From Sceloporus undulatus (lineage: Eukaryota; Chordata; Lepidosauria; Squamata; Phrynosomatidae), in assembly GCF_019175285.1 (NCBI RefSeq), contig NC_056523.1, positions 187,023,608-187,087,607 on the forward strand: a stretch of 64,000 nucleotides of DNA, in the 5' to 3' direction. Shown one piece after another: positions 30,251 through 40,964 of the stretch (its first letter is position 1; each line of letters begins with the position of its first letter). A model generated the notes under the pieces. The model made no database searches, was not told the origin of the DNA, and saw nothing but the letters and a program-made list of their open reading frames with translations. The position numbers and the translations under genes are program-made.

Positions 30251-30648
30251 TTTATTTATATCCCACTCCTCCAAACGATGAAAGCAGCTTACATTAAAAT
30301 AAACCAATAAAATACAATAACAATATAAAGCATTATAACCCTACCCCTCCCTGTGCCTCTGAGGATGTGCAGAGTGCAGTACCTTTTGGGCACAGGGTGG
30401 CTTCAGGTAATGAATGGATGGTAAAAAGACTGCACCTCTGAGCATATGCAGAGTGCAGCACCCTCAGGGCATAGTGTGGCTTCCTATGCTGGAGAGCTCA
30501 GGCAGAGAATGGGTGACAAGAAGACTGTGCCTCTGAGCATATGCAGAGTGCAGCACCTGGTGGCCGGGAGTTCAGGGGGAGGAGGAGTGGCAAGAAGACT
30601 GTGCCCCTGAGGATGTGCAGAGTGCAGCACTCTTGAGGCACAGGCTAT
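29930..30648 (+). repeat. Minisatellite of about 70-bp units in two alternating types
   Basis: At least seven units share gtggcaagaagac(c/t)gtgcctctgag and tgcagagtgcagcac. Type A has GAGGATGTGCAGAG and continues with a ggcacagggtggcttcag-like end. Type B has GAGCATATGCAGAG and continues with tggtggccgg(a/g)ag(c/t)tcagg. Cores of both types lie near 29951 (A), 30069 (B), 30145 (A), 30358 (A), 30440 (B), 30530 (B) and 30606 (A). A LINE-type tail (30212-30350) is inserted in the array. Confidence 0.8.
30212..30350 (-). mobile_element. LINE-type 3' tail inserted in the minisatellite
   Basis: (TTA)n then (TTTA)n runs into tatcccactcctccaaacg and cagcttacattaaaataaacc, the reverse of a common LINE tail. 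Confidence 0.6.
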
Positions 30649-30661
30649 AAGAGTACCCACC

Positions 30662-30883
30662 ACAGATTCAGCAACCCAGACATCCTATTTTTCCACTTTC
30701 TGTCCAGGAGGAATTCCAAAATGCCCTCCGTTTTGAGCATGGCTAAGAAGCAGCATGAATTTATATTCGTATGAGTGTTTCTAGCATTTAGTTTGCAATG
30801 CCCTACATTTTTCTTGACTGTCCTACATTTTACGGTGCCTTGTCCTCCTTTGTGGTGAGGACATCTGGCCACCCCTGCACAGA
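30662..30883 (-). mobile_element. hAT-like MITE family B, near complete
   Basis: It contains ttctgtccaggaggaattcc, ttttgagcatggctaagaag, tgtcctacattttacggtgc and ggtgaggacatctggccac. It is the same order as 63677-63897. Confidence 0.75.
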
Positions 30884-30904
30884 CTGACCACAGAGGAATC
30901 CAAA

Positions 30905-31130
30905 AGAATCACAGAACCATAGAGTTGGAAGAGACCCCAAGGAGGGCCCTGATCCAGTCCAACCCCATTCCGCCATGCAGAAACTCTCAATCAAAGCACT
31001 CCCTGTGACAGATGACCATCCAGCCTCTACTTAAAGACCTCCAAAGAAGAAGACTCCACCACCCTCTGAGGGAATGTGTTCGACTGTCAAACAGCTCTTA
31101 CTGTCAGGAACTTCCTCCTAATGTTGAGAA
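30905..31130 (-). mobile_element. CR1 LINE 3' region
   Basis: accatagagttggaagagacc, gatccagtccaaccccattcc, gcctctacttaaagacctcc and ggaacttcctcctaatgttg are the reverse of a CR1 3' end. Confidence 0.75.
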
Positions 31131-31787
31131 AGCAAGTGGTACTTTATTTGTAGACAAAATAGGGGTCTCTGGAAATGCCACCCCACTGCGTTGGAAGTCC
31201 CTTTTCCTCATTGAGCAGAACTCTATCGGGGGCTCTCTGTAAAGATGCAGAGAGGCAGGAAATGCACTCTGCACATGCCCAGGGACATGGTGGTTTTGTG
31301 TTGTCTTCCTAGACCCCCAGCATGAGCAGGAAAAAGCAGAGGCTGGGGTATAGCCAAACCCCTGGAATGGAAGAAGGGACATCTCCAGCCCAACTGTGCC
31401 CTATAGATCGAGATGGTCGGATTCCTTATTGGACCTTTGTTTCCAGAGAGGTGGATTTGGGAAGGGGAGTGGAGTGGAGAGGTGCAGCTTGTCAGATAAA
31501 GAAGGGAGACAGTCCCTGAAGTAGTTGGGTTTCTCTCCTTCAAAGCCATCACTTTGGCCTTACTTTGCTTCTGACCACCTTCAGGGCTTGGCAAGGAAGT
31601 GGGTCTCCTCGTCTAGAAGGCCAAGGAGGAGAGGAAGGAGATAGTTATTCTGGGGTTGACTATTGTTGGGTTTCAGTACAGGCAGTAAGGGCAATGTCTT
31701 CCTCCAAGGAGGAATTACCACTCCCATCATTCCCCAGCCCTAAGAGGAGTTGTAGTACCATTCTTCCAGAGGACTCCAGGTTGGGGA
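31131..31787. other. Stretch without recognised gene; contains an inverted minisatellite-like core
   Basis: At 31256-31290 the sequence gcactctgcacatgccc is the inverse complement of the minisatellite core near 29.95-30.6 kb. The remainder looks single-copy. No exon is recognised. Confidence 0.35.
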
Positions 31788-31852
31788 TCATAGAATCAAA
31801 GAATGGTAGAACTGGAAGGACCTCAAGGGCTTTGTTGTGCAGGAATACACTA
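31788..31852 (-). mobile_element. CR1 terminal fragment
   Basis: gatcatagaatcaaagaatgg and agaactggaaggacctcaag are a reverse CR1 end. Confidence 0.55.
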
Positions 31853-31857
31853 CTAAG

Positions 31858-31966
31858 GTACAAAACACACTGTAGAAATAATCCAGTTTGAGACCACTTT
31901 AATTGCCCTGGTTCAATGATAGAGAATTCTGGGAACTATAGTTTTGTGAGGTATTTAGCCTTCCCT
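31858..31966 (+). mobile_element. MITE family A variant, left half
   Basis: ggtacaaaacacactgtag through gggaactatagttttgtgag, then cut where family G starts. Confidence 0.65.
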
Positions 31967-32362
31967 GGCCTCATTCCCACTACCTTTTAAATCGGATAGT
32001 GAACCAGTTCAAATGACCCTGGTTCCCACTTGATCCGAATTGCTGAAGCGATTCCGGGAAGGGGGTGGCATGCGCTAGCTAGACCCATTTAACCCATGTC
32101 TTTTTTACACTGATTTTTTTCTGCTTCATTTTCAATAAATCGAATCTGTGCAAGTGAGATGAGGATCGGAATTGATTCAAATTTCCCCTTTGAATTATTT
32201 TAATCGGTTCATTTGTGAATGGAAACCACAAGTGGATTATTTTAGAGGGGGGGGGGGAATGCGATCGGGGCAAATATAGTGGGAGAAAATGCGATCAGGG
32301 CAAATGTAGTGGGAACCACGCTCCGCTGTCAAATCGATCCATCGATTCGGATCACAAACCAT
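31967..32362. mobile_element. MITE family G, copy 1 (right end missing)
   Basis: It starts ggcctcattcccactacctt and shares aaatgaccctggttcccac, gcatgcgc..agacccattta, ttgattcaaatttcccctt and gatccatcgattcggatc with copy 2 (37111-37532). Confidence 0.7.
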
Positions 32363-32906
32363 TGCACCACGCTTCCTCTTGGTTCATTATTTTGTTATTA
32401 CTATATTTTTACTTCCAGGAAAGACAAGCCCTTATAGGATTTTCTGCTTCATGAGCAAAAATAATTTGGCTTACTTTAGTTACTATGTGCCTTGACCTAA
32501 GTGTGTATGCCCTTTCTTTCTCCAACTCAGACAAGTATCTGGCCCTGAACAGATACTTTCTGATGAGCAGCTCTCTAAATATACATCATGGTCCCCTGTC
32601 CTCTGCAGTTTGTAAGGGATATTGTGGGGCACATCCGATACCCAGAGTTATGCAATGACCCTAAACAAAGCCCTTGAGAAAGCAGAACATTGGATTTACT
32701 CTGATCTGGTCCAGCATGTAAAAGGGCTTCATGTAAAAGGGTCAAGCAAGGAGGCATAGAAACCACATGCAACAGGTTTGTCATTGCTGCTGGTCTAGAG
32801 TCTGAGCTTGGAAAAGTCACTTTGTGGATTACAACTTCCAGAATCCACTGGTTATGCTGCCAAATCCTGGGAGGTATAGTCCAAAAGTTTCAGTTTTCAG
32901 GCTGTG

Positions 32907-33123
32907 GGTGAAGCTACACTGTAGAATTAAAGCAGTTTGACACCACTTTAATTGCCATGACTCTATCCTACAGAATCCTGGGATCTGTAGCTTGGTGACA
33001 TATTTAGCCTGGCCTGTCAGCTCTGGTGCCTCCCCAAACTACAAATCCCAGAATTCTGTAGGCTAGGGTCTTGGCAGTTAAAGTGGCATCAAACTGCTTT
33101 AATTCTCCAGTGTGACTACCCCC
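32907..33123. mobile_element. MITE family A, complete
   Basis: Arms ggtgaagctacactgtag / ccagtgtgactacccc and gacaccactttaattgcc / ggcagttaaagtggcatc; central aaactacaaatcccagaatt. Confidence 0.85.
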
Positions 33124-33830
33124 TGTGTTTCCAGTGCAGCAAAGCACACATGGAACTGGTGACTTTGTTCGGCCAGAGTGGAATATACCATCAAGGAGGA
33201 GGTCTGAGGTTCATGGTTGGCAGCTGGGCCTGGTACGCTGGGCATTTGAGTACTCAGTACCTTGATGTTAGTGGTCTGATGAAGGACTTTACCATCAGCC
33301 TTTGTGGAAGGCAGGATGTAAAAGAAATCAAAAGGGATGGAAGGTTTTTTTCAGGTGCCCAACTCTGCCGATAATATCATTAGGTGTAATCTAAGAATTT
33401 GAGAAGAACCAGGCAAGTTCAGCAAAAGGTTTTTGTCACTAAAACGAAGAAAAGCATATTTTGGACGTGGTGCCCTCTCTTGAACACGGAAAAGTCTGTT
33501 GCATTAGGATAGATGATCTCACACCTTGACCCATAGACAAGCAATGCTCCATGGACCCCATTTAGGTGGTCAACAAAAATATGGCAGAACACGAGGAATA
33601 ATTGAACTTGGCCTTGCATGGATTTACCTTTTTCACATAGCAGCCATTTTGACCAGGGTCAAATGATCAAACAGATTAACAAATTCCCGTCTCTATGCTT
33701 TTCATTATATGGCACTATCACATTCTACTAAAAAAAAAACCTCTAAAAGTGTAGCACTTGAGGGGGGCTTTCTCAGTGGCCCAGATCTAGGATTTTCATA
33801 ATAATGCACTGGAACTGATGATGAAGAAAA
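33124..33830. other. Stretch without recognised gene
   Basis: No gene or repeat is recognised. A plus-strand frame at 33150-33374 is not similar to a known protein. Confidence 0.3.
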
Positions 33831-33831
33831 A

Positions 33832-34200
33832 AGATGTTATTAAAATTTGAATTTGGTATGTGCTTTAATTTACAGAAAAATGCAATTATTAAATGGTCCA
33901 CTGGTATACCTGGTATTTTGCAACATGTACTCCCACCCACCTAAACTCTGCATTTGTGACATGGGAGAGGCAGAGGATGTCTCACACTACTTATTATATT
34001 GTCACTTATATCAAAATCCTGGGGAGAGATTCTTAGGACAGATCATAGCCTCCCTACAGAAGGTTCATCTTGTGAAGATATGTTGGTCACTGTCAGATTG
34101 TGACCCATATATCACACAGCGTTGTTTACTAAAGCTGCAAAAAGTAAGCATGTAATCACTCTGAATGCTATCGTGATGGACTGTGTTTCTATGTTATTGC
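33832..34200 (+). mobile_element. LINE ORF2 C-terminal fragment (non-L1 type)
   Basis: An open frame at 33847-34155 reads PKLCICDMGEAEDVSHYLLY then CHLYQNPGERFLGQ. The CxC-(x)n-H-x(4)-C arrangement is the zinc-knuckle-like end of L2/Vingi/I-type LINE ORF2. The 5' part is missing. Confidence 0.7.
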
Positions 34201-34660
34201 AAAATATATCTTCTTATGTGGCTTATCATTGCTTTCTGACAAATACAGTACAGGGTTGACTGAATGACATACATACACAAAAGGTTTTGAGAACTGATGC
34301 TCTAAGATTCAGTCCTCATTCTGGGCTAGACCTTTCTCTCTCTCTCCCCCTCTGTTCCTCTTAATCTCAGTTCCAATCTCAATCTCTTTCTTCAATGAAA
34401 CTGTAGCTGGACTATCACACTCCACACCGCTCCACCATCCACAAAACCATTCCTTCCATATTAACAAAAATGTATATTTCAAGAAGAGTTCTAATGTAGG
34501 ATCTAGGAGCCAGTCTACTGGGTTTTTGTTTTTTTTAATCAAGGCATTGGCTATAGATATACATATAGATAATTCAGTTCTGTGATTTGCAAACAGGTCT
34601 AACAATTCTATTTCAAAATAAGTAAAAGAGACAAAATGTGGAGGCTGAAGGATGTTACCT
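34201..34660. other. Stretch without recognised gene
   Basis: It has a CT-rich run near 34328-34360 and otherwise nothing recognised. Confidence 0.3.
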
Positions 34661-34664
34661 TTGG

Positions 34665-34820
34665 CATGACCTTTGGAGATCATGGTTCGATTCCCCATTT
34701 GGCCAAGGAAACCACTGGATGACCTCGGGCGAGTCACACCCTCTCAGCCCAAGAAAACCTTGTGATAGGTTTGTCTTAGGATTGCTATAAATCAAAGGTG
34801 ATTCAAAAACACACAACAAG
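34665..34820 (+). mobile_element. CORE-SINE copy
   Basis: ggagatcatggttcgattcc (B box), actggatgacctcgggcgag, ttaggattgctataaatc. Confidence 0.75.
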
Positions 34821-34933
34821 AAGAGTGAGGAACAGAACAGGCTGGCTGGCCTGTTCAGACAAGTGAGATGGTTACCTTGAGCAGTAGATTCTGGTTATCA
34901 CAAAAGAGCAACAAATTGCTAGTTATTTGATAT

Positions 34934-35180
34934 TACAGTGGTGCCTCGGGTTACGAATTTAATTCGTTCCGCGGCCGCTTTCGTAACCCGAAAAGCCTTC
35001 GTAAGCCGAAATGCCATAGGCGCTAATGGAAAAAAAGCCGCGGTTCCCTTTAAAATAGCGCCGAGTTTTTTCGTAACCCGAAAAAACATTCGTAACCCGA
35101 AACAATAATTCCCTATGGGATTTTTTCGTATCCCGAAAATTTCGTAACCTGGGTAATTCGTATCCCGAGGTACCACTGTA
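34934..35180. mobile_element. Mariner-type MITE (family H), copy 2
   Basis: It begins TACAGTGGTGCCTCGGGTTACG and ends TCCCGAGGTACCACTGTA with repeated TTCGTAACCCGAA. TA stands at both ends. It is the same family as 11475-11726 but here complete at both termini. Confidence 0.85.
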
Positions 35181-35225
35181 CTGTATTTTCTACTGCCAGG
35201 AATGGAGAGAGGGGCTTGTAGGAAT

Positions 35226-35450
35226 TGCTTCAAGTAAAGGGTGATTAGATGTCCTCCTCTTCCAGGGAATATTTCAGCCTTCTGTCCAGGAGGAATTCCC
35301 AAGTGCTCTCCATTCTGAGCATGACTAAGAAGTATGGATTTACATTTATATTAGTATTTTTAACTTTTATTTTTTAATGTCTTACATTTTATCGAATGTC
35401 CTACGTTAACCTCTTTTGAGGTTATGACCTCTGGTCACTCTGTTCAGATG
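35226..35450 (-). mobile_element. hAT-like MITE family B
   Basis: gtgattagatgtcctcctc, ttctgtccaggaggaattcc, tctgagcatgactaagaag, ctggtcactctg at the far end. Confidence 0.75.
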
Positions 35451-35759
35451 TCCGGATGACTTGGCCACAGAGGTGGCCAGAAGGGTGCCATTTACTGTTC
35501 TATAGGCAGCAAAATCTCTGCAGACAGCCTTTAGACTAAAACCAAGGAGGCAGACTGTTTCATGTTCGGCTTGAGAGCTTTGCTATGAGCTCCCACCAGT
35601 ATCCACTAGCATCTGCACACTCACCCCTACCAGGGACATCCTTGGCTCCACTTCAGGGGCTAATAGGCTCTGCTGTTTCTCCCACTTGATTCCAGTTCTG
35701 CCTCCTCTCAAGTACCACCTGGATCCCAGGAAACTTGGCAATCCCTAGTCATGGACACA

Positions 35760-35952
35760 ATGTAGTGTAGTGTTTTGAACATTGGACTAGGCCACTGGAA
35801 GACCAGGATTTGAACCCTGGCTCAGTCATGGGAAGCCACTAGCTGACTTTGGGCAAGTCATACTTGCCAAGAAAACCCTATCATAGCGTTGCCTTAGGGT
35901 CACCACAAGTCAGAAATTACTTGAAGGCACACAACAACAACAATAACAACAA
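35760..35952 (+). mobile_element. CORE-SINE copy, first of a tandem pair
   Basis: atgtagtgtagtgttttgaac (A box), ggatttgaaccctggctc (B box), ctgactttgggcaagtca, tcagaaattacttgaaggc, (AAC)n tail. Confidence 0.85.
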
Positions 35953-35961
35953 ATAATGGAG

Positions 35962-36148
35962 GCTAAAATATTGGAAAACCAGGGTTTAAATTTTTACTTG
36001 GTGACTTTGATCAACTCACACTCTCTCAGCTTCAGAGGAAAGCAATGGCAATCCCTGTTCTGCACAAATCTTACCAAGAAAACCATGTGATAGGATCACC
36101 TTAGGGTTGCCATAAGACTGAAATGACTTGAAGGAACACAGCAACAAA
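35962..36148 (+). mobile_element. CORE-SINE copy, second of a tandem pair
   Basis: The head is degraded, then cttggtgactttgatcaac, ctctcagcttcagaggaaag, agactgaaatgacttgaagg. It follows the previous (AAC)n tail directly. Confidence 0.8.
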
Positions 36149-37110
36149 TCACAGACAGCTAGCAGATCGATGTCTGGTGTTCTGAAGTGCCCAGAAAGAG
36201 AGAGAGAGAGAGAGATGTGGCTGGAGGCCCTTCTGTCAAGTCTCAATACATTGAGATCAGGCTCCTTGCCTTAGCAAAATGTGCCTGATCCCAGCTCTGG
36301 CTCAACAGAATCAGTCCCTAGGTCAGTGCAAATAATCTGAAATGCACTGCGTTGACCTGCTTAGGGCTGTAGCTCACTTGTACAGCACCTTCTTCCCACA
36401 GAGGAGGTCTCAGATTCAGGTCCTTGGCATCTCCAGGTACAGCTAAGTTTCTTGACAGGGAAAAAAAAGTCCCTGGAGAGCTGCTGCCAGTTGGTGCAGA
36501 CAATACTTGGCTCTTCCAAAGCTGACCAAGCAAGCTGGGCAGTTGCTTGAGTCCAAGTGGATACTGGGGTTTGAGAAGGCCATTGGTCTAGCACAGCAGG
36601 CAAAGGGACAGGTTTGCTGCAGCAAGGCACCCCAAAGCAGCTTTTCAAGGACTGGTTCTTTGTTCTCTTCTGCTCCCAACATGGCTGACATCCCTCTCCC
36701 ATCCCCTCTTGGATTTCAGCCTGGCTGAATGCTCCTTTTTCCTTGTTAATCCTGTTTGGGAGGAAGAGACCCTCTGTTTCATCCCCTGCCCCCAGCCTGA
36801 TCCCTACAGACGCGTTCCCTTCTCACTGCCTAATGCACTGAGCTATTATCCCAGCAGCCTGGGCTTTGGCACCAATCCCCTTTCACTGGAGCGAGCGAGG
36901 CACATCACTTTCTGCTTTAATCAGCTGCATTTCAGCGACTGCCAGAGTCACAGAGGGAGGTAAATAAAATCACACACACATATACACAAAGTGCTCAAAA
37001 AGTCACTACATCCATCTTTCCCCTTGCTTCCGCCAAATCCACCTGCTCTTCCTTCTCACAACTTTTGCCATTATTCCCCATTCCTCATCTATACCATTCC
37101 TCCTTTTCTT
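36149..37110. other. Single-copy-looking stretch with a candidate conserved element
   Basis: No gene is recognised. The segment 36780-36960 is balanced in composition and repeat-free (ctgcctaatgcactgagc, ctttctgctttaatcagctg), and might be a conserved noncoding element within the proposed GRM gene interval. The 84-codon ORF at 36709-36963 has no recognised similarity. Confidence 0.35.
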
Positions 37111-37532
37111 GGTCTTATTCCCACTACCTTTTAAACCGGATCGCAGTTCAGTTTGAACCAATTCAAACGACCCTGGTTCCCACTTAAATTGATTCACTGA
37201 AGCGATCAGTGAGGGGGGGGGCATGCACCAGACCCATTTAACCTGCATCTTTTTGACGCTATTTTTTTCCGCGTCTTTTTCATCAAACCGATTTAATGCA
37301 AGTGTGAACCAGAAGCGGATCAGGATTGATTCAAATTTCCCCTTCGGCCAGCTGGAGCCAAATCATTTTGAATCAATTCATTCATGAATGTGAACCATAA
37401 GTGGGTTGTTTGATGCCAGAAAATGACAGAAAATATGATTGGGGCAAGTGCAGTGTAAACCATGATCCGATGTCGAATCGATCCATCAATTCAGATCGCA
37501 CACCGATTTATCAGTAAGTGGGAATGAGTCCC
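37111..37532. mobile_element. MITE family G, copy 2 (complete)
   Basis: The 422-bp element has inverted ends GGTCTTATTCCCACT and GGGACTCATTCCCACT. Subterminal regions contain paired aaccggat/atccgat and cgatccatc/gaatcgat motifs. No coding capacity. Superfamily not assigned. Confidence 0.8.
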
Positions 37533-37792
37533 TCGTCTCACCCTCTTCTGTAGTCCTCTCTTTCCATTTCAGAATCCAGGAATGGAGAGAAAAAGAAGCC
37601 GGGGGTGGGGGATCCATCTTCCTTTATTGTTTAAATGAAGCTTCTATTCTTTAAGGTTTTAGAGGAAAGCTTGGAAATGCTTAGGCAGATGCTAGTGACA
37701 TTCTAAACATCTGGATTCAGGAGGCTTGTGAGTAGCTCTTGCACCTTCATGTTTCCTTCTTCCTGCAGACTGTGCCTCAGTGTGCATGTACA

Positions 37793-37992
37793 TGTGTCTT
37801 TCAGGTTGCCTGTTGACTTATGGCGACCCCATGAATTTCATAGGGTTTTCTTTGGCAAGAAATACTCAGAGATGGTTTTGCCAGTTCCCTCCTCTGAAAT
37901 ACGGCCTACCGCACCTGGTATTGGTTGGTGGTCTCCCATCCAGGGCTGACCCCGCATAGTTTCTAAGATCAGACAAGATCTGGTGCCTTTGC
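37793..37992 (-). mobile_element. 5S rRNA-derived SINE, copy 1
   Basis: On the minus strand the head reads caccagatcttgtctgatc, aaactatgcggggtcagccc and ggatgggagacc, matching 5S rRNA including part of the internal promoter, with a deletion after the A box. The body and tail (tttcagaggagggaactgg, gtcgccataagtcaacagg) match the copy at 48903-49112. Confidence 0.85.
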
Positions 37993-38332
37993 TGATTTCT
38001 TATTTCCACAGCCTTAGTTCTTGTCAAAATTTTGAGGAAACATGGGCCTTCTTAGAAAAAGGGGTGGGATGATAAATTAGCAAATATGTGTAGTTCTGTT
38101 CAACATATTCTGGATGGTGAAATGTTATTTTGCAGTGGGGATAAAGGGAAAATGGAATGATAGAAGTTTAATCAGGACTGTCCCTACCAAATTGGGACAG
38201 CTAGCTAGACAAAAAAGAAAATCAAGTTACATTTGTAGGCAGGTCTTGTCCTACCATTAGGTAGAGTGAAGCAATTTTTAAAAAAGAACATTTTAAAGAA
38301 AGATTCAGCTGCTTACTCAACCAGTTTTTGTA

Positions 38333-38560
38333 TACAGTGGACCCTTGGTATCCACTAGGGCTTGGTTCCAGGATCCCCCACGGATACCAAAATCCATGGA
38401 TGTTCAAGTCCCATTAAATATAGCGGTGTAGTAAAATGGTGTCTCGTATATAAAATGGCAAAATCAAGGTTTGATTTTGGGATTTTTAACAAATATCTTC
38501 AAGCCTTGGATGGTTGCATCCATGAATAAAGAATCTTTAGATGCGGAGCACCAACTGTAT
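38333..38560. mobile_element. Tigger/pogo-like MITE
   Basis: It begins TACAGTGGACCCTTGGTATCC and ends ATGCGGAGCACCAACTGTA. It contains ggatgttcaagtcccatta and atcaaggtttgattttgg. Confidence 0.8.
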
Positions 38561-39011
38561 GTGGCATGGGAGGAGGCACTACCTCACTTCCCCACAGACC
38601 ACAAAATGTATTGGGATGCCCCTGCAACTAACAAAGTATGGTTCAAAAACAGGACCAGGCAAACTTTGTACTGTTTGGGATCTACTTTGGTCCCCTCCCA
38701 AAACCCTGACATCTATCAAATGGTAGAATTTCCTGGTGCAAAGAGAATTCAGGAATGTGTGCTAAGAATCAGAGCTCATATCTTATACTGCCTATCCCAA
38801 GCTTTTCTTTTTTTCAGCAGCATAATTTAGGGCAGGGGAGAGGACTATTTTGTTGTCGCTGCTGCAAAACACAACTAGGAGAATTCCCTGTTAATCTACT
38901 CCAAATCACCAGTAGATCTAGATCTTTCTTTGATCTGCCTCATCTCTAAAGTAGCTGCTCATGCCATCAATTCACACGACATACATATATGTAGTGCATA
39001 CTCCAGCAAAG

Positions 39012-39201
39012 TATAGTGGTTTGAGCATAGGACTATGACTCTGGAGACCAGAGTTCAATTCCTTGCTCAGCCATGGAAACCCACTGTGTGGTGACCTTGG
39101 GCAAGTCACACTCTCTCAGCCCCAGAAACCCTATCATAGCTTCACCTTAGTGTCACCATAAGTCAGAAATGGCTTGAAGTCTCACAACAGCAAACAACAC
39201 A
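39012..39201 (+). mobile_element. CORE-SINE copy
   Basis: aagtatagtggtttgagcat (A box), gagttcaattccttgctca (B box), gtgaccttgggcaagtcac, aagtcagaaatggcttgaag. Confidence 0.85.
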
Positions 39202-39868
39202 TATAATTCCCCAGAAGGGGAAAAAATGGTTTGTTGGCTATTCACAGTGCTCATTGGCTAGCATTGGTAATGTCAACAAGAAACCTGCCCTGCTCAGTCT
39301 TCAAAACCAGTGATACTCGAAAATTTATCTTTGGGACCCTCCTTTACTTCTACATGCAGATGTTGCACCAAAGTAGTATATGAATAAAAATATTTTGTTT
39401 ATTTAGTGTGTGTATCTTCACTCGCCCATTCATGCATACTCATATTTTAGCATTTTATAAGGAAATAACACTGTTCAACTTAGAACAGTTTTATTTAAGG
39501 AAATTCAATATTTAACTCCATGCCTATGTAAATCTGAAACCTTAAAAAGTTGGGAAGAAGAATAGGAGGATAAGAGATCAGGGCATCCATGTCCTGTTGG
39601 TTTTGAAGACAGAGCACACTACAGGGGAAGGGGCAGAACTGAAGACTGAACCAACATCCAATTTGAGAGTGTACAAATTTGCAATTTGCAATGTACAAAT
39701 TTCCAGATTACCCATACTGGGCTGGATTCATTTTTTTCAGTTTGTTTCTTTTTCTGTTATGACATCTTCACCTCACAGTCCTAACAAAATAAAAAATTTA
39801 AATCTTCACGAAGAGCAGATACTGATGATCCCTCTACCGCAAGAGGAGCTCCATTTCCCTAGGATTCA
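39202..39868. other. Stretch without recognised gene
   Basis: No repeat or exon is recognised. The region is AT-rich with short ORFs only. Confidence 0.3.
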
Positions 39869-40015
39869 AAGATATAGCCGTGTTAGTCTGTAGAGCCAGT
39901 ATTTAGAGAGATCTTGTAGCACCTTTGAAAGAGGTTGGCACCATGAGCTTTCGTAGACTTAAGTCTAATTCCTCAAATGCATCTGTGGAAGTACACTTAA
40001 GTCTATGAAAGACTT
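39869..40015 (+). mobile_element. Penelope-type retroelement tail
   Basis: caaagatatagccgtgttag, gatcttgtagcacctttga, catgagctttcgtagactt and tcctcaaatgcatctgtgg form a widespread reptile retroelement end. Placement among Penelope-like elements is from memory and tentative. Confidence 0.5.
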
Positions 40016-40334
40016 AAAAAGCTGTTGTTTTGAACTGCGGCATGTTTTACTAAGATGGTCCTATGGTCAGGAGGGCAATTTTTTTCCTGTGAAGAAAACA
40101 TGTGAAGACATGCCGTTTCATTACTGTATCATAGCATTATAACTCTAAACAAATTTTATTTTAAAAGAAAGGAAGAGAAGCGAACATACTATTCCAATAT
40201 GTCTTGGGATTAAAAAAAAAACCACTTGAAGGCGGAAATAAAAGGGTTTTTTTTTAATTTAAAGTTTAAAAATGTTAAATTATTTTTATTCTTTTAAAAT
40301 TTTCTTTAAAAAGAACATCACGTCTCACCAAATT

Positions 40335-40640
40335 TTCATTTTTAAAAATTGTTTTATTAAGCATTTATGCACATAAAACACACCAACAACATACATCACA
40401 CAAGACCAAAACATATACATAATACATATTTACATACCAGTATTGATGTTCCATCAGATTTCTGTCACATACATCCACTAACATACCTCCGCCTCAAAAT
40501 CTTCATTCTATTCTTTCTTCCAATTCACATTCTCAAATCTTTTCCCTTCTCTTTACTTAAACCTTCTCAAACCCTCTTCCTTCTTATTCATGATTTCCAA
40601 TCTTATTATACAACTGTCTTCCATATAATCCCATAAATAA
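40335..40640 (-). mobile_element. L1 LINE 3'UTR remnant
   Basis: ttgttttattaagcatttatgc followed by A/C-rich acacaccaacaacatac-type sequence and TC-rich sequence resembles the reverse of squamate L1 3'UTRs. No coding part is visible. Confidence 0.45.
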
Positions 40641-40805
40641 ATAAATAAATAAACCACATTTATTTATTTATTTTCATTTTTATGCCACCTTTCTCCCAAA
40701 AAGGGACCCGAGGTAGCTCACAAGACAACTTGAAATACAATTTTTTAAAAACAATTAAAATAACCTAGTTAAAACAGCATAAAATTAAGATTGAAAACAT
40801 ACATT
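40641..40805 (-). mobile_element. LINE-type 3' tail (L2/CR1-like)
   Basis: (TTTA)n, atgccacctttctcccaaaa and gaggtagctcacaagacaac are the reverse of the common 'gcggcttacaa' LINE tail. Confidence 0.5.
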
Positions 40806-40964
40806 TTTTTAAAAAAAAATCCATCCTCCTTCTTAATTCTCTCTTCTTTTCTTTTCTCTTCCTTACCTCACTTACTCTAGCATTCATCCTTGCTTACTTA
40901 AAGCATTCTTAAAGACATTCACCTACACCTCCTTACCAAATGTTCACTTTAACCACTTACTGGA

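Noticed and set aside
36709-36963. An 84-codon ORF as a host exon
   Set aside because: No flanking splice sites of quality, no similarity, and no codon pattern; kept only as possible noncoding element.
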